DNA of 37,640 nt, taken from positions 1 through 37,640 of the forward strand of contig CAZIYJ010000017.1 in assembly GCA_964543475.1 (NCBI GenBank), in the 5' to 3' direction. The DNA comes from JAYSYM01 sp964543475 (GTDB lineage: Bacteria > Bdellovibrionota > Bdellovibrionia > Bdellovibrionales > JAMPXM01). The notes under the pieces were generated by a model. It searched no databases. It was given only the letters and a program-made list of their open reading frames with translations, and was not told the origin of the DNA. The translations under genes were made by a program, and so were the position numbers. Below are positions 1 through 7,547 of the stretch, piece by piece. Within the stretch, counting starts at the first letter, position 1, and each line of letters opens with the position of its first letter.

Positions 1-629
1 TTTGGCCGATAGAATCCGTGAACGTGTTTATCTGGCGTTCGAAGTCCAAGCTGTGTCGCTACATCTCGTAAGACTAAAGGCGTCGCCGTAGCGGTGAGGG
101 CCATGATCGGAACCTTCGGCATCAACTCTCGTAGAATTTTAAGCTTGTGATAGTCTTGCCGAAACTCTGGGCCCCATTGAGAAACACAATGCGCTTCATC
201 GATTGCGAACAAACCAACATCGCGAGTCTTAATCCACTTCGCAAAACCCTCATTCTGAACCCGCTCAGGCGATAGATACAAAATGAAAGTCTTTGATTCG
301 TTGATTCGACGAAATATCTCGCGTTTCTCGTCTTGTGTTTGACCAGAGTAGAGTGCCCCAGCAGGAATTCCCAAATTGTTTAAAGAGCGAACTTGGTCTT
401 TCATGAGAGCAATTAAAGGCGATACGACCACAGTTAATTTTTCAAAATAAACACCTGCAAGTTGATAGCAAAGAGACTTACCACCACCCGTCGGCATGAC
501 CGCAAGCGTGTCGTGATTTTGAATTATCGATTCAACAATTCCCTGCTGACCTTTACGAAATGAGGAAAGCCGAAATCGGCTTTGAATGAGAGCGGTTAAG
601 CTTGAATTGAATTCGGGAGGCTGGATCAT
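1..629 (-). CDS. recQ: ATP-dependent DNA helicase RecQ (3' end cut by window)
   Basis: This is a 3'-to-5' superfamily 2 DNA helicase for recombination and fork repair. Only the N-terminal 209 codons are present; the reading frame runs off position 1. Visible motifs are a RecQ-type FRKGQQG element near residue 17, motif I MPTGGGKS, a SPLIALMKDQV segment, motif II DEAH, the RecQ loop (SQWGPEFRQDY, usually SQWGHDFRPDY) and motif III MALTATAT. The RecQ-Ct zinc and HRDC domains would lie outside the window. The start is the ATG at 629-627, which shares one base with the TGA of the upstream DoxX gene (TGATG). This suggests translational coupling to the bufferin-type operon. The family is certain; the link to metal stress is inference from position. 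Confidence 0.93.
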   Translation of the reverse strand, partial: MIQPPEFNSSLTALIQSRFRLSSFRKGQQGIVESIIQNHDTLAVMPTGGGKSLCYQLAGVYFEKLTVVVSPLIALMKDQVRSLNNLGIPAGALYSGQTQDEKREIFRRINESKTFILYLSPERVQNEGFAKWIKTRDVGLFAIDEAHCVSQWGPEFRQDYHKLKILRELMPKVPIMALTATATPLVLRDVATQLGLRTPDKHVHGFYRP

Positions 630-1084
630 CAGCGCAGAGCATGATCTCTTTTCCAGAACCATTCAATTGAGAACTTTCCTCCGCCGAAGAGCAGCAGCCA
701 AACCAACAGAATTATATATAAAAATTCAGACATTCCGGCTAAGTCCCCAAACGATTCGATTTCGGAAAGTTTTGCCGTCAGTATCGCCACAATCATTGTC
801 CCTAGAAGCGGAAGAGACGCCAGACGAGTCAGCAAACCAATAAAAATTAGCAGCCCACATACTAACTCAGTGCCAGCAACAAAAGGTGCCATTAATTCAG
901 GAAGCGGAATCTGGAGGCTTCTAAAAAAATCTGTGACGCCCTCTAGATTGTTTAACTTTCCCATTCCCGATTGAACGAAAATCCAACCAACAGTCACCCT
1001 TGTTAACAGAGCCGGAAGCCAATGAAAACTAATCATCAAACGATCTCTTACTGAACTATATTTTCTCACTGTCTCCCGAAACAT
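629..1084 (-). CDS. bufD: DoxX-family membrane protein (BufD-like)
   Basis: A 151-residue integral membrane protein of the DoxX family with about four hydrophobic segments. The first, around residues 20-42, carries the family pattern of a helix followed by GMGKL. DoxX proteins are the usual fourth member of bufferin-type (bufABCD) clusters, where they are proposed to act on the modified peptide or its redox state in the membrane; their biochemistry is not settled. It starts at an ATG with a good SD (AGAGGGG) 20 bases after the DUF2063 stop. Its TGA overlaps the recQ ATG. The family call is strong; the bufD symbol rests on gene order. Confidence 0.88.
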   Translation of the reverse strand: MFRETVRKYSSVRDRLMISFHWLPALLTRVTVGWIFVQSGMGKLNNLEGVTDFFRSLQIPLPELMAPFVAGTELVCGLLIFIGLLTRLASLPLLGTMIVAILTAKLSEIESFGDLAGMSEFLYIILLVWLLLFGGGKFSIEWFWKRDHALR

Positions 1085-1104
1085 TTTGTACCCCTCTGCA
1101 ATTG

Positions 1105-1854
1105 TTAAACTAATGGGAGCATCACTCCGGAACTCACAAACTTCGATAGAGAAAGAACCCAGCTTTCGCCTTCAAATGATTCGACATAATTATTAAGTGT
1201 TGCTCCGTCTTTGGCCATCAACAAGAACTTCCACTCATCATTCGAAAGCTCACTTACTTCAACTGTAAAGCCTTTGCGCCATACAATGACTTTCGTCTCC
1301 ACTTGCGCAGGAGGGAAAATTTGATTTTTATAAGAATCAGAAATATTCCATTTTGACTGCAGCAGAAATACGCCTGAGTTCAGCGTAAATTTGATTTGCG
1401 CCGCTTCTTCTTGCGTGAAGCTCTGCAGCCTCTCTATCTCCCAAATTTCTGTATCGGCGGCGTTGCGTGACTTGTAAACTGCCATTTCTAATTTTGCCAA
1501 ATCGACTTGCCAATGCTCAACAACGTTTTGTTCTCGCAAAAACTTTGGAAGGTCATCGCCCGCTCGCGCTAGAGTAAAAGAGGTTGAGGGACAACTTACT
1601 AAATAATCTTGAACAATCTTACTCCATACTTCCGCATCTATCGTAGAAGCCAAAAGTGAGTAGTCGTCTCGAATGCTTTCCTCAAGTCTTAAAAACCATC
1701 CGCGCGAGTAAATCGAAATTCGCTCTTGTTTAGATAGAGCTTGAGGTGTGTCGGCCACCCACGCAGTGCCCTTAGGACTAAAAAAATCAGTCGACATTCC
1801 GTTGATAACTAAATTTTGAACTTCGAGCTGTAAGGTTTTTAAATTTGCCTTCAC
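1105..1854 (-). CDS. bufC: DUF2063 protein, RiPP-peptide recognition partner (BufC/HvfC-like)
   Basis: A 249-residue DUF2063-type protein. The N-terminal half is helical and has the family pattern LQLEVQNLVI, then QALSKQERISIYSRGWFLRLEESIRDDY in outline (about residues 37-67). The C-terminal half (about 160-249) is more beta-rich. In characterised MNIO systems this partner binds the leader of the precursor peptide and presents it to the DUF692 enzyme; that is family knowledge. It starts with a GTG that overlaps the preceding TGA (GTGA, 4 bases), so the two proteins are probably made in equal amounts as a complex. No signal peptide is visible, so it acts in the cytoplasm. Confidence 0.9.
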   Translation of the reverse strand: MKANLKTLQLEVQNLVINGMSTDFFSPKGTAWVADTPQALSKQERISIYSRGWFLRLEESIRDDYSLLASTIDAEVWSKIVQDYLVSCPSTSFTLARAGDDLPKFLREQNVVEHWQVDLAKLEMAVYKSRNAADTEIWEIERLQSFTQEEAAQIKFTLNSGVFLLQSKWNISDSYKNQIFPPAQVETKVIVWRKGFTVEVSELSNDEWKFLLMAKDGATLNNYVESFEGESWVLSLSKFVSSGVMLPLV

Positions 1855-2705
1855 GCAGTTGCCTTTGTAGCGATTGCTTTTGCTTTCATTACTTCTTCCT
1901 CGAGACGAGCGTAATCAGGAATATCGGCATCCCACTCAACCATCGTGCTTACATTTCCAACGATCGATTGAGTTTTCTCAAACAGACTCCAGACTTCATC
2001 GCAAACAGCTTGATCATGAGTATCAACAAGATAACGAATACCAGCATCAGTTTCATTTTCAGAGTGGCCCGCTAGGTGAATTTGACCAATTCGTTCTTGT
2101 GGGAGAGATCTAATATATTCAACGGCATCGAAGCCGTGATTGATTGAACTTACGTAGACGTTGTTTACGTCCAAAAGTATTCCACAGTCGGCCTTTTTTA
2201 CTAATGCAGAAAGAAATTCCCATTCTTGCATTTCAGAGTTTGAGTAAGTGAAATAGCTCGAGACATTTTCGAGGAGAATTCTTCGCTTGAGTCGCTCTTG
2301 GACCTCAATGATCCGGTTCGCAATGTGATCTAGGGCCTCCATTGTAAATGGTACCGGCATTAAATCATGCAAATTTCGACCGTTAACTCCGGTCCAACAC
2401 AAATGATCCGAGACGATTGCAGGCTGAACCCGACCTATCAATTTGGTTAACCGCGCAAGGTAATCTAAATTCAAAGGATCAACCGATGCAATTGAAAGAG
2501 AAACTCCGTGAAGAGCTATCTCTTTATCTTTTCGAATTTGCGAGAGTATTGAGATGGGGCGTCCGCCATCCTCCATGTAGTTTTCAGACAAAGCCTCAAA
2601 CCACTCAACAGACGATCGCCCCTCTTTAATATCAGCATAATGCTGCGTACGAAGACCAAGACCGATGCCTAAATTAGGAAAAAAGGTTTCGCTCTTCGCT
2701 CGCAT
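1851..2705 (-). CDS. bufB: MNIO-family (DUF692) multinuclear iron oxidase (BufB/HvfB-like)
   Basis: A 284-residue TIM-barrel DUF692 protein, the length expected of the family. Known members are multinuclear non-heme iron oxidases that modify Cys residues of small peptides into oxazolone/thioamide or related heterocycles. Family landmarks are GIGLGLRTQHY at the N-terminus, an ALHGVSLSI strand, SDHLCWTG, LLENVSSYF, GILLDVNNVYV, IHLAGHSE, VDTHDQAV and MVEWDADIP. These supply the His/Asp/Glu metal ligands. I chose the ATG at 2705; a TTG directly after the bufA stop (2711) is in frame and would add two residues. It lies 6 bases downstream of the peptide gene, and the substrate is presumably that peptide. 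Confidence 0.94.
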   Translation of the reverse strand: MRAKSETFFPNLGIGLGLRTQHYADIKEGRSSVEWFEALSENYMEDGGRPISILSQIRKDKEIALHGVSLSIASVDPLNLDYLARLTKLIGRVQPAIVSDHLCWTGVNGRNLHDLMPVPFTMEALDHIANRIIEVQERLKRRILLENVSSYFTYSNSEMQEWEFLSALVKKADCGILLDVNNVYVSSINHGFDAVEYIRSLPQERIGQIHLAGHSENETDAGIRYLVDTHDQAVCDEVWSLFEKTQSIVGNVSTMVEWDADIPDYARLEEEVMKAKAIATKATA

Positions 2706-2711
2706 CTTCAA

Positions 2712-2972
2712 TTACTTCTTTTCTTCTTTAGCGGCGCATCCGTCTTTGCTGCTGCAAGAATTCTTCTCGCCCTTCTTCGCTTTCTTTACTTTGCCCTTGC
2801 AACTATCTTTGCCTTCACAGCCATCTTTAGCATTGCAATGATCTTTAGCATTGCAGTGATTTTTCTCTGCACCAGCTTTGTCACCTTCGTGCTTATCAGC
2901 TTTTGCTACCGAAGATCCAGCCGTTACCAAGCTCGCTAGCGCTAAACCCAAAATCACATTCCGTTTGTCCAT
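2712..2972 (-). CDS. bufA: Secreted Cys-hexad repeat peptide, bufferin/HvfA-like RiPP precursor
   Basis: An 86-residue precursor. Residues 1-25 form a Sec signal peptide (MDKRNV, a hydrophobic core, then a VAKA cut site), which is the unusual signal-peptide leader of bufferins. Residues 39-83 carry six Cys, each in a hexapeptide of the form x-C-x-(A/G/S)-K-(D/E/V): two HCNAKD, then GCEGKD, SCKGKV, SCSSKD and GCAAKE, with a Lys-rich spacer between the fourth and fifth. The ATG at 2972 is preceded by AAGGAG at good spacing. A longer start at 3020 would lie at the likely transcription start and is rejected. Bufferins and HvfA bind copper after Cys modification (family knowledge). The exact subfamily is uncertain, because this is not a standard DUF2282 sequence. 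Confidence 0.85.
   Translation of the reverse strand: MDKRNVILGLALASLVTAGSSVAKADKHEGDKAGAEKNHCNAKDHCNAKDGCEGKDSCKGKVKKAKKGEKNSCSSKDGCAAKEEKK
2724..2858 (-). repeat. 18-bp coding repeats for Cys hexads in the bufferin-like peptide
   Basis: Six 18-nt units code for x-C-x-x-K-(D/E/V) hexads: four in tandem at residues 39-62 and two at residues 72-83. The first two units differ at a single base (CAC versus CAT for His), so they look recently duplicated. The later units have drifted but keep Cys and Lys. The arrangement suggests that the number of modifiable Cys can grow or shrink by unit slippage. Confidence 0.85.
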
Positions 2973-3023
2973 TATCCAGTTCTCCTTGTTGTCAGCAGAC
3001 TCAATGCCTACCTTGATCATCTC

Positions 3024-3050
3024 TACGCTGGAGAGTCTGGAAAGGTTACA
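3024..3050 (-). promoter_or_regulatory. ECF-type promoter of the bufferin-like operon
   Basis: Read on the minus strand this is TGTAACC, a 16-base spacer counted from GTAACC, then CGTA. The start point expected near 3017 leaves a leader of about 45 nt that contains the SD of the peptide gene. The same element with the same spacing sits before the divergent sigma gene. It resembles the GTAACC-N16-CGAA promoter that I recall for SigF of Caulobacter. Confidence 0.72.
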
Positions 3051-3172
3051 GCTTGGTTAAAATAATTAGTATTTTTAGGCCTTTGATCCACTTCGAGACA
3101 GTCCGCCAATGAGAACAGGACTTGCCGTCTAATGGCCAGTCTCTACGATGAATAAGTAAATTTGACTAACCA

Positions 3173-3199
3173 TGTAACTTTTCTCACCACCGGTACGTA
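3173..3199 (+). promoter_or_regulatory. ECF-type promoter, probable autoregulation of the sigma factor
   Basis: TGTAACT, a 16-base spacer from GTAACT, then CGTA. It matches the operon-side element in both boxes and in spacing. The CGTA box ends one base before the ATG at 3200, so a transcript from here would start inside the first codons of the sigma gene. This bears on the choice of start codon. Confidence 0.62.
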
Positions 3200-3790
3200 A
3201 TGAAACTTGAGGGTCAACTGAAGTTTGCAAACAAGGATCGCGACTCTGAGTTGCGCGAACTTCTTCGACTTTCAATTGATGGCGACACTCAAGCCTATAA
3301 TACGTTTTTAAAAAGGGTGGCAGAAATGCTGACTTCATATCTAACTAAAAAAATGAGCGCTCGCTCTTCAAAACTGGGAGTCGAAGATTTAGTTCAAGAT
3401 GTTTTACTGGCTGTACATCAAAAGAAACATACCTATCGATCTGATCTGCCGATTCTTCCGTGGCTCTTTAGCATAGCTAAATATCGACTGATCGACAGTT
3501 ATCGTCAGGCCTCAAAGCATGAGCTTGTCACTTTCGACGACGATCTCAACAGCTTTAATGATTTTGCAATAAGCGCCTCAGAAGCTAGGCTAGACGTCTC
3601 AACGCTTTTTGAGAGCCTTCCACCCAAACAACGTGAAGTATTGCGGTTAGCAAAGATCGAAGAGCTTCCGCTCGAGGAGATTAGTCGGCGAGTTGATATG
3701 TCTGTTCCCGCAGTAAAGGTTTCAATTCATCGGTCAATTCAACTTCTACGCAAAACTTACTTTGTAGTCTTGGATGAGAATGAGAACTGA
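3200..3790 (+). CDS. sigF: ECF sigma factor, SigF-like partner of NrsF
   Basis: A 196-residue two-domain sigma factor. Region 2 (about residues 30-110) contains VEDLVQDVLLAVHQKK and LPWLFSIAKYRLIDSYR, matching the core-binding and -10 recognition helices. Region 4 (about 135-190) contains LPPKQREVLRLAKIEELPLEEIS and a helix-turn-helix, VPAVKVSIHRSIQLLRK. It is followed at once by a DUF1109/NrsF gene and faces a bufferin-type operon, the arrangement known for SigF/NrsF. The ATG at 3200 touches the putative -10 box. If that promoter is real, translation may begin at a downstream in-frame codon (CTG 3218 after GAGG, or TTG 3248), or a second upstream promoter serves the ATG. The family is certain; the SigF assignment is probable. 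Confidence 0.9.
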   Translation: MKLEGQLKFANKDRDSELRELLRLSIDGDTQAYNTFLKRVAEMLTSYLTKKMSARSSKLGVEDLVQDVLLAVHQKKHTYRSDLPILPWLFSIAKYRLIDSYRQASKHELVTFDDDLNSFNDFAISASEARLDVSTLFESLPPKQREVLRLAKIEELPLEEISRRVDMSVPAVKVSIHRSIQLLRKTYFVVLDENEN

Positions 3791-4415
3791 AGACTTAATT
3801 ACAAAACTGACATTAGATTTGAAACCTACCAAAGCTATGTCTTCGGCTCCGAAGTTTTTGGCAAAGTGGTTTTTGATGATGTTTTCTATTTCTATGATCT
3901 TAATTCTCCTAATGCCCGGTCGTTCCGACCTTCAATTCAACACGCAAAGTTTTTATTTAAAACTCTTTGTCTGGTTCTCGCTTTCGCTAATGGCAGCGTA
4001 CACTGCTTACCTAAGCCATATTCCAGGAATTTCAATAAAGAAATCTGCACGCGCGACTCTCCTAACTGGATCATTATTCATTTTGGTTGCTCTCATTGAT
4101 TTTTTCAGCGGTCAGCCAGTCACAGACTTAGCGGCTGAAATGACCCACTACCGCAGTGCCTGCGGGATGCTTATTCTTGGAATGACTGTAGTATCTGCAG
4201 GAGCCTTAATTTCTTATTTCAGAAAAGGTGCCTCGACTCATCCAGCGTGGACCTCTTGGTGGATCGGAATTTCTGCTGGATGTTTTTCTTCTCTCGCACT
4301 GAGCTTCTTTTGTGATCATGGCGAGGTCGCACATTTACTGTTGTGGCACGCGCTCCCCATCGGCCCGATCAGCTGGGCGTGCTCTCTAATCGGTAAACGC
4401 ATTCTTCGCTGGTAG
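3774..4415 (+). CDS. nrsF: DUF1109/NrsF-family membrane anti-sigma factor
   Basis: A 213-residue protein with a short cytoplasmic N-terminus (TEDLITKLTLDLKP) and about six membrane helices. It ends in the family pattern CDHGEVAHLLLWH and a GKRILRW tail. NrsF holds SigF inactive and releases it on metal stress. Cys130 and Cys180 fall almost exactly where the two Cys residues important for metal response in Caulobacter NrsF are reported (about 131 and 181, from memory). Cys170 and Cys203 are additional. The gene overlaps the sigma gene by 17 bases (11 if the second ATG at 3780 is used), so the two are translationally coupled. It ends 2 bases from the convergent histidine kinase. Confidence 0.88.
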   Translation: MRMRTEDLITKLTLDLKPTKAMSSAPKFLAKWFLMMFSISMILILLMPGRSDLQFNTQSFYLKLFVWFSLSLMAAYTAYLSHIPGISIKKSARATLLTGSLFILVALIDFFSGQPVTDLAAEMTHYRSACGMLILGMTVVSAGALISYFRKGASTHPAWTSWWIGISAGCFSSLALSFFCDHGEVAHLLLWHALPIGPISWACSLIGKRILRW

Positions 4416-4417
4416 CC

Positions 4418-6532
4418 TCAGCCCACCGGAAAATAAACTTGAAAAGTTGTGCCCCGACCGACAGCACTCTCAACGGTAATCGCTCCACCATGATTTTTCA
4501 CAATTCCATGCACAACTGAAAGACCCAAACCTGTTCCGCGACTTGCGTCTTTGGTTGTGAAGAAGGGATCAAAAATATTTGGGAGAATATCACCACTTAT
4601 CCCACGACCAGTATCCGTTACCGTTAAGCGCATGTAACGACCTGGTTCAATTTCAGTATTGAACGAATGGAGCTGGTAGTTCAGAACTTCTGGCTCGAGT
4701 GAGACATCAATCACTCCCGAACCATTCAATGATTGCGCAGAATTCGTCAAAAGGTTCAATGCCACTTGGTGAATCTGCGTTGGGTCAGCGTTGATTTTCG
4801 ATTGATCGGTCGAAAAGTGAGTTCGAATTTCAACTGTCGATGGCAAACTTGTTCGCGAGATTGCAATCGCTTCATCAATGATTGGTCGCAAACTAACAGG
4901 CTCTTGTTTTGAAGTCGATTGCCTACTAAAAGTAAGAATCTGCTTAACGAGCGAGGCTGCGCGCATTCCGGCGTCTTCGATAAGATTAAATTTATTCCTG
5001 AACTGTTGATCTGACGAAATTTCTTTCGGGAGCCGATTTCGAATAAGTTCTAAGTTTCCAAGTATTGCAGTAAGGATATTATTGAAGTCATGTGCAATCC
5101 CATTTGCGAACGTACCAATACTCTCCATGCGCTGTGCGATTCTAATTTGCGCTTCGTAACGATCTTTCATAATTACGACTGAAGCGAGATGGGTTGCAAC
5201 TTTGACAAAATATTCTTCGTGCTTCGCCGGTGCTCGCGGTGTCCGATAGTAAATTGCAAATGTCCCAAGCACTTCATTGGAAGGAGAAAAAATCGGCGAT
5301 GACCAACAGGCACGAAGCCCATGCGCTAAGGCTATCTCTTTGTATTTTACCCAATTCTTGTGCGTTGAGATATCCTCCGCAATGACGGGTTCGCCAGAAA
5401 ATGCCGCTGCTCCACATGATCCTTCTTCTGGACCAATTTTCGATCCATCAATGGCGTCAATGTACTCTTTCGGCAGATGAGGCGCAGCACCATGTCTCAC
5501 GCTCCCGCGCTTCTGATCGAGAAGAAGAATCGAACAAACTAAATCTCGGTCTTGCGCCTCCACTGAATCTACAATCTCTTCGAGCACGTTGGTCAAAGAG
5601 TCGCCCTGACTAATGCGTTCAAGAATTTTAATTTCTCTGTCCTGCACTTTCGCAGTTAGTGATTGTTGCTCAAGTGAAACGGCTAATGACAGATGAGAAA
5701 GTAGAATGATTGCCAAAAAAGATTGAATCATGATCGAGCGATCTAAAAGTTGCGGATAAATATCTGACAGCGGGCCCACATCATAAATTGTTAGCGCGAT
5801 AATCAAGATTCCAAGCAGAAGGCTCGCGAATGTCGCTCCAGTTGTTTTGAACTTTAGTGTTGCCCACAAAAGGAACGGAAGAGGTGCATACGGATACAAT
5901 ATCGAAGCAGAAGCACCGAATTCTGAAATCAGCAATAACGTCGTCAGCGCCATGCATCCAAGTAAAACTGCCATTTCAAAAAGCTGAGCACCAGAGGGGC
6001 GAGTAAAACGTAAGAACCGACTTGAGAGAGGCCAGAATACCAGAAGAGTCGGCGTGACTAAGAGAATTCCCAACCAATCATCAAGCCACCACAACAACCA
6101 ACTGACCGGCCCGACCGCCCATGCAAGGGTTGCTGCAGATGCAACAGCAAAGGCCGACGAAAATATCAAAATCTTTAAAGCTCGAAGGTTGGTCAATTCA
6201 AACCGAGGAACAAACTGAGAAATGAGATGTGCTGCCAACAGTGGTTCTAAAGTATTTCCAATACTGTAGAACAGATCAGGGTACAAAGGAAAACCGGTAA
6301 ACAACAGGTTTGAGAAGTAACCGCAAAACACGCCGAGCGAAAGAAGTGCCCATTCGTTTTTGTTTCTTCGAAGGAGAACGGCTAATACTACGCCGTTTGA
6401 AAACCAAAACGGCGCCATTCCCTCGGGTTCAATCAAAAATGAAACTGCAATTCGCGCGGAAGCGTAACAAACCAGTCCGAGAAAAATGGCATCGAAGAGT
6501 CTCTGAGAAATTGTTGAACGCGGAAAATGCAT
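4418..6532 (-). CDS. MASE1-GAF sensor histidine kinase
   Basis: A 704-residue sensor kinase. Residues about 8-290 form a MASE1-type membrane domain (WFSNGVVLAVLLRR, GNTLEPLLAA, DDWLGILLVTPTLL). A GAF domain covers about 300-440 (GAAPHLPKEY, GSCGAAAFSGEPV). The catalytic part has the H-box GIAHDFNNILTAIL with His481, N-box HQVALNLLTNSAQSL, G1 DTGRGIS and G2 GTGLGLSVVHGIVKNHGG. The HDFNN form is typical of kinases that pair with NtrC-like or stand-alone receivers. It has no receiver domain of its own. The divergent receiver gene at 6671 is the obvious partner by position. The ligand is unknown. Confidence 0.92.
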   Translation of the reverse strand: MHFPRSTISQRLFDAIFLGLVCYASARIAVSFLIEPEGMAPFWFSNGVVLAVLLRRNKNEWALLSLGVFCGYFSNLLFTGFPLYPDLFYSIGNTLEPLLAAHLISQFVPRFELTNLRALKILIFSSAFAVASAATLAWAVGPVSWLLWWLDDWLGILLVTPTLLVFWPLSSRFLRFTRPSGAQLFEMAVLLGCMALTTLLLISEFGASASILYPYAPLPFLLWATLKFKTTGATFASLLLGILIIALTIYDVGPLSDIYPQLLDRSIMIQSFLAIILLSHLSLAVSLEQQSLTAKVQDREIKILERISQGDSLTNVLEEIVDSVEAQDRDLVCSILLLDQKRGSVRHGAAPHLPKEYIDAIDGSKIGPEEGSCGAAAFSGEPVIAEDISTHKNWVKYKEIALAHGLRACWSSPIFSPSNEVLGTFAIYYRTPRAPAKHEEYFVKVATHLASVVIMKDRYEAQIRIAQRMESIGTFANGIAHDFNNILTAILGNLELIRNRLPKEISSDQQFRNKFNLIEDAGMRAASLVKQILTFSRQSTSKQEPVSLRPIIDEAIAISRTSLPSTVEIRTHFSTDQSKINADPTQIHQVALNLLTNSAQSLNGSGVIDVSLEPEVLNYQLHSFNTEIEPGRYMRLTVTDTGRGISGDILPNIFDPFFTTKDASRGTGLGLSVVHGIVKNHGGAITVESAVGRGTTFQVYFPVG

Positions 6533-6670
6533 TTGGGGAAATTAGTAGTACTAAAAATGAGAGTCAAATGACGACTATTAAATCTATTTGCCTGGCTAAT
6601 TTTAACGAGTTGAACTGCCTGCCGGAAACAAGCCACAGACAAGGGTTTTCGGACCTGTTAGTTTCGCACA

Positions 6671-7147
6671 ATGAATGAATCAAGTCGGAAGGCCGTAGTA
6701 ATTGATGACGACCCAGGTGTTCGAAACTACATCACCGAGCTCTTGGAAATGGAAGGTTTTGAAGTGTGGGAAGCTTCTGACGGATCTGTAGGGCTTGAGT
6801 TAATCGAAGAAGTTAAAAATATCGAACTCATCATCACCGACATTCTAATGCCCAACAAAGACGGGATCGAAGTTCTAATGGGTCTTCGAGACATTAAGCT
6901 AAAGACAAGCTTGAATGCAAAAGTGATTGCCATCAGCGGAGGCGGCCCTCATCTCAATCCGTCTTCATTTTTAGAGGACACAAAAGGATTGGGAGCAGAC
7001 GCAGTAATAATGAAGCCATTTTCGATCGATAGCTTTCGAGCAACTCTCTCAAGCATAGGTATTTCTGTTCGCGTACTTCAGCCGAGCAATGATTTAGCAA
7101 GTGACGACCCCGGAAGAGTTTTCGATCCTGACTCCAGCTCAGTATGA
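6671..7147 (+). CDS. Stand-alone CheY-like response regulator
   Basis: A 158-residue single receiver domain. The acid pocket is IDDD near residues 11-14, the phospho-acceptor is Asp57 in TDILM, and Thr/Ser and Lys positions fall in AISGG and VIMKPF. The C-terminal 35 residues after the receiver fold contain no recognisable output domain, so it probably acts through protein contacts or passes phosphate on. It is divergent from the MASE1 kinase across 138 bases with no other gene, which suggests a cognate pair. Its last 70 bases overlap the convergent HVA1 gene. Confidence 0.9.
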   Translation: MNESSRKAVVIDDDPGVRNYITELLEMEGFEVWEASDGSVGLELIEEVKNIELIITDILMPNKDGIEVLMGLRDIKLKTSLNAKVIAISGGGPHLNPSSFLEDTKGLGADAVIMKPFSIDSFRATLSSIGISVRVLQPSNDLASDDPGRVFDPDSSSV

Positions 7148-7338
7148 AGTTTGAGTGCTAAGTTACCTTTAGTCGACTTCACCAGATAGGCTGGCCTCTT
7201 TTTTGTACCAATCCGAACGATTTTCTTTGTTTTAATCAGCTTTTCAACACGTGCATAGAAAACCTCGACGACTTTTCCCTCAACGCGTCCGTTCAGCCAC
7301 TTCCAACTCACCTTTTGTCCAATGCGAAATGCCTTCAT
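7078..7338 (-). CDS. HVA1/DUF2945 Tudor-like small protein
   Basis: An 86-residue basic protein. Residues 1-60 follow the DUF2945 (hypervirulence-associated protein, Tudor-like) pattern: FRIGQKVSWKW, GRVEGKVVEVF, an RIGTKKRPAYLVKSTKG strand pair, then ALKLHTELE. Members are small cytoplasmic proteins of unclear role, with possible nucleic-acid or protein binding. I chose the ATG at 7338; a TTG three codons upstream is also open. The 3' end overlaps the response regulator on the other strand by 70 bases, so its last residues are constrained by the other gene or simply unconserved. Confidence 0.78.
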   Translation of the reverse strand: MKAFRIGQKVSWKWLNGRVEGKVVEVFYARVEKLIKTKKIVRIGTKKRPAYLVKSTKGNLALKLHTELESGSKTLPGSSLAKSLLG

Positions 7339-7441
7339 GTGCGTCAACTGAACTCATTTATGTGCTCAGCACAATAGTAATCTGTGCTTCAAGATAAATT
7401 GAACTAGCCTTACAGCCACACATTTTCGACCTGCGGCACAC

Positions 7442-7477
7442 ATAGAGAAACTCTATTGGAACATAGAGAAATTCAAA
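7442..7477 (+). promoter_or_regulatory. Candidate OxyR-type operator upstream of katG
   Basis: There is an exact ATAG-N7-CTAT at 7442-7456, followed 6 bases later by a second ATAG (7463) and a weak CAAA where the fourth box would be. The direct repeat ACATAGAGAAA occurs at 7440 and 7461, 21 bp apart, or about two helical turns. This approaches the OxyR consensus of four ATAG/CTAT boxes, though the internal T and A positions do not match. The context of a catalase-peroxidase gene about 70 bases downstream supports it. No oxyR gene is in the window. Confidence 0.5.
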
Positions 7478-7547
7478 TTTACTTTTACGCATTTGTGGCC
7501 AAAGCTTTGTCCTGCGTAATCAACTCTCGATCGAAGGAGATATCCCC

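Noticed and set aside
586..843. Plus-strand open frame of 85 codons
   Set aside because: It lies antisense to the clear RecQ and DoxX genes and has no recognisable protein features.
2821..2862. Short DNA repeats that could suggest a CRISPR or tandem array
   Set aside because: They are in-frame codon repeats of the Cys hexads within the peptide gene.
2973..3020. Longer N-terminus for the Cys peptide starting at 3020
   Set aside because: It would place the start codon at the predicted transcription start, destroys the signal peptide position, and the inner ATG has a strong AAGGAG.
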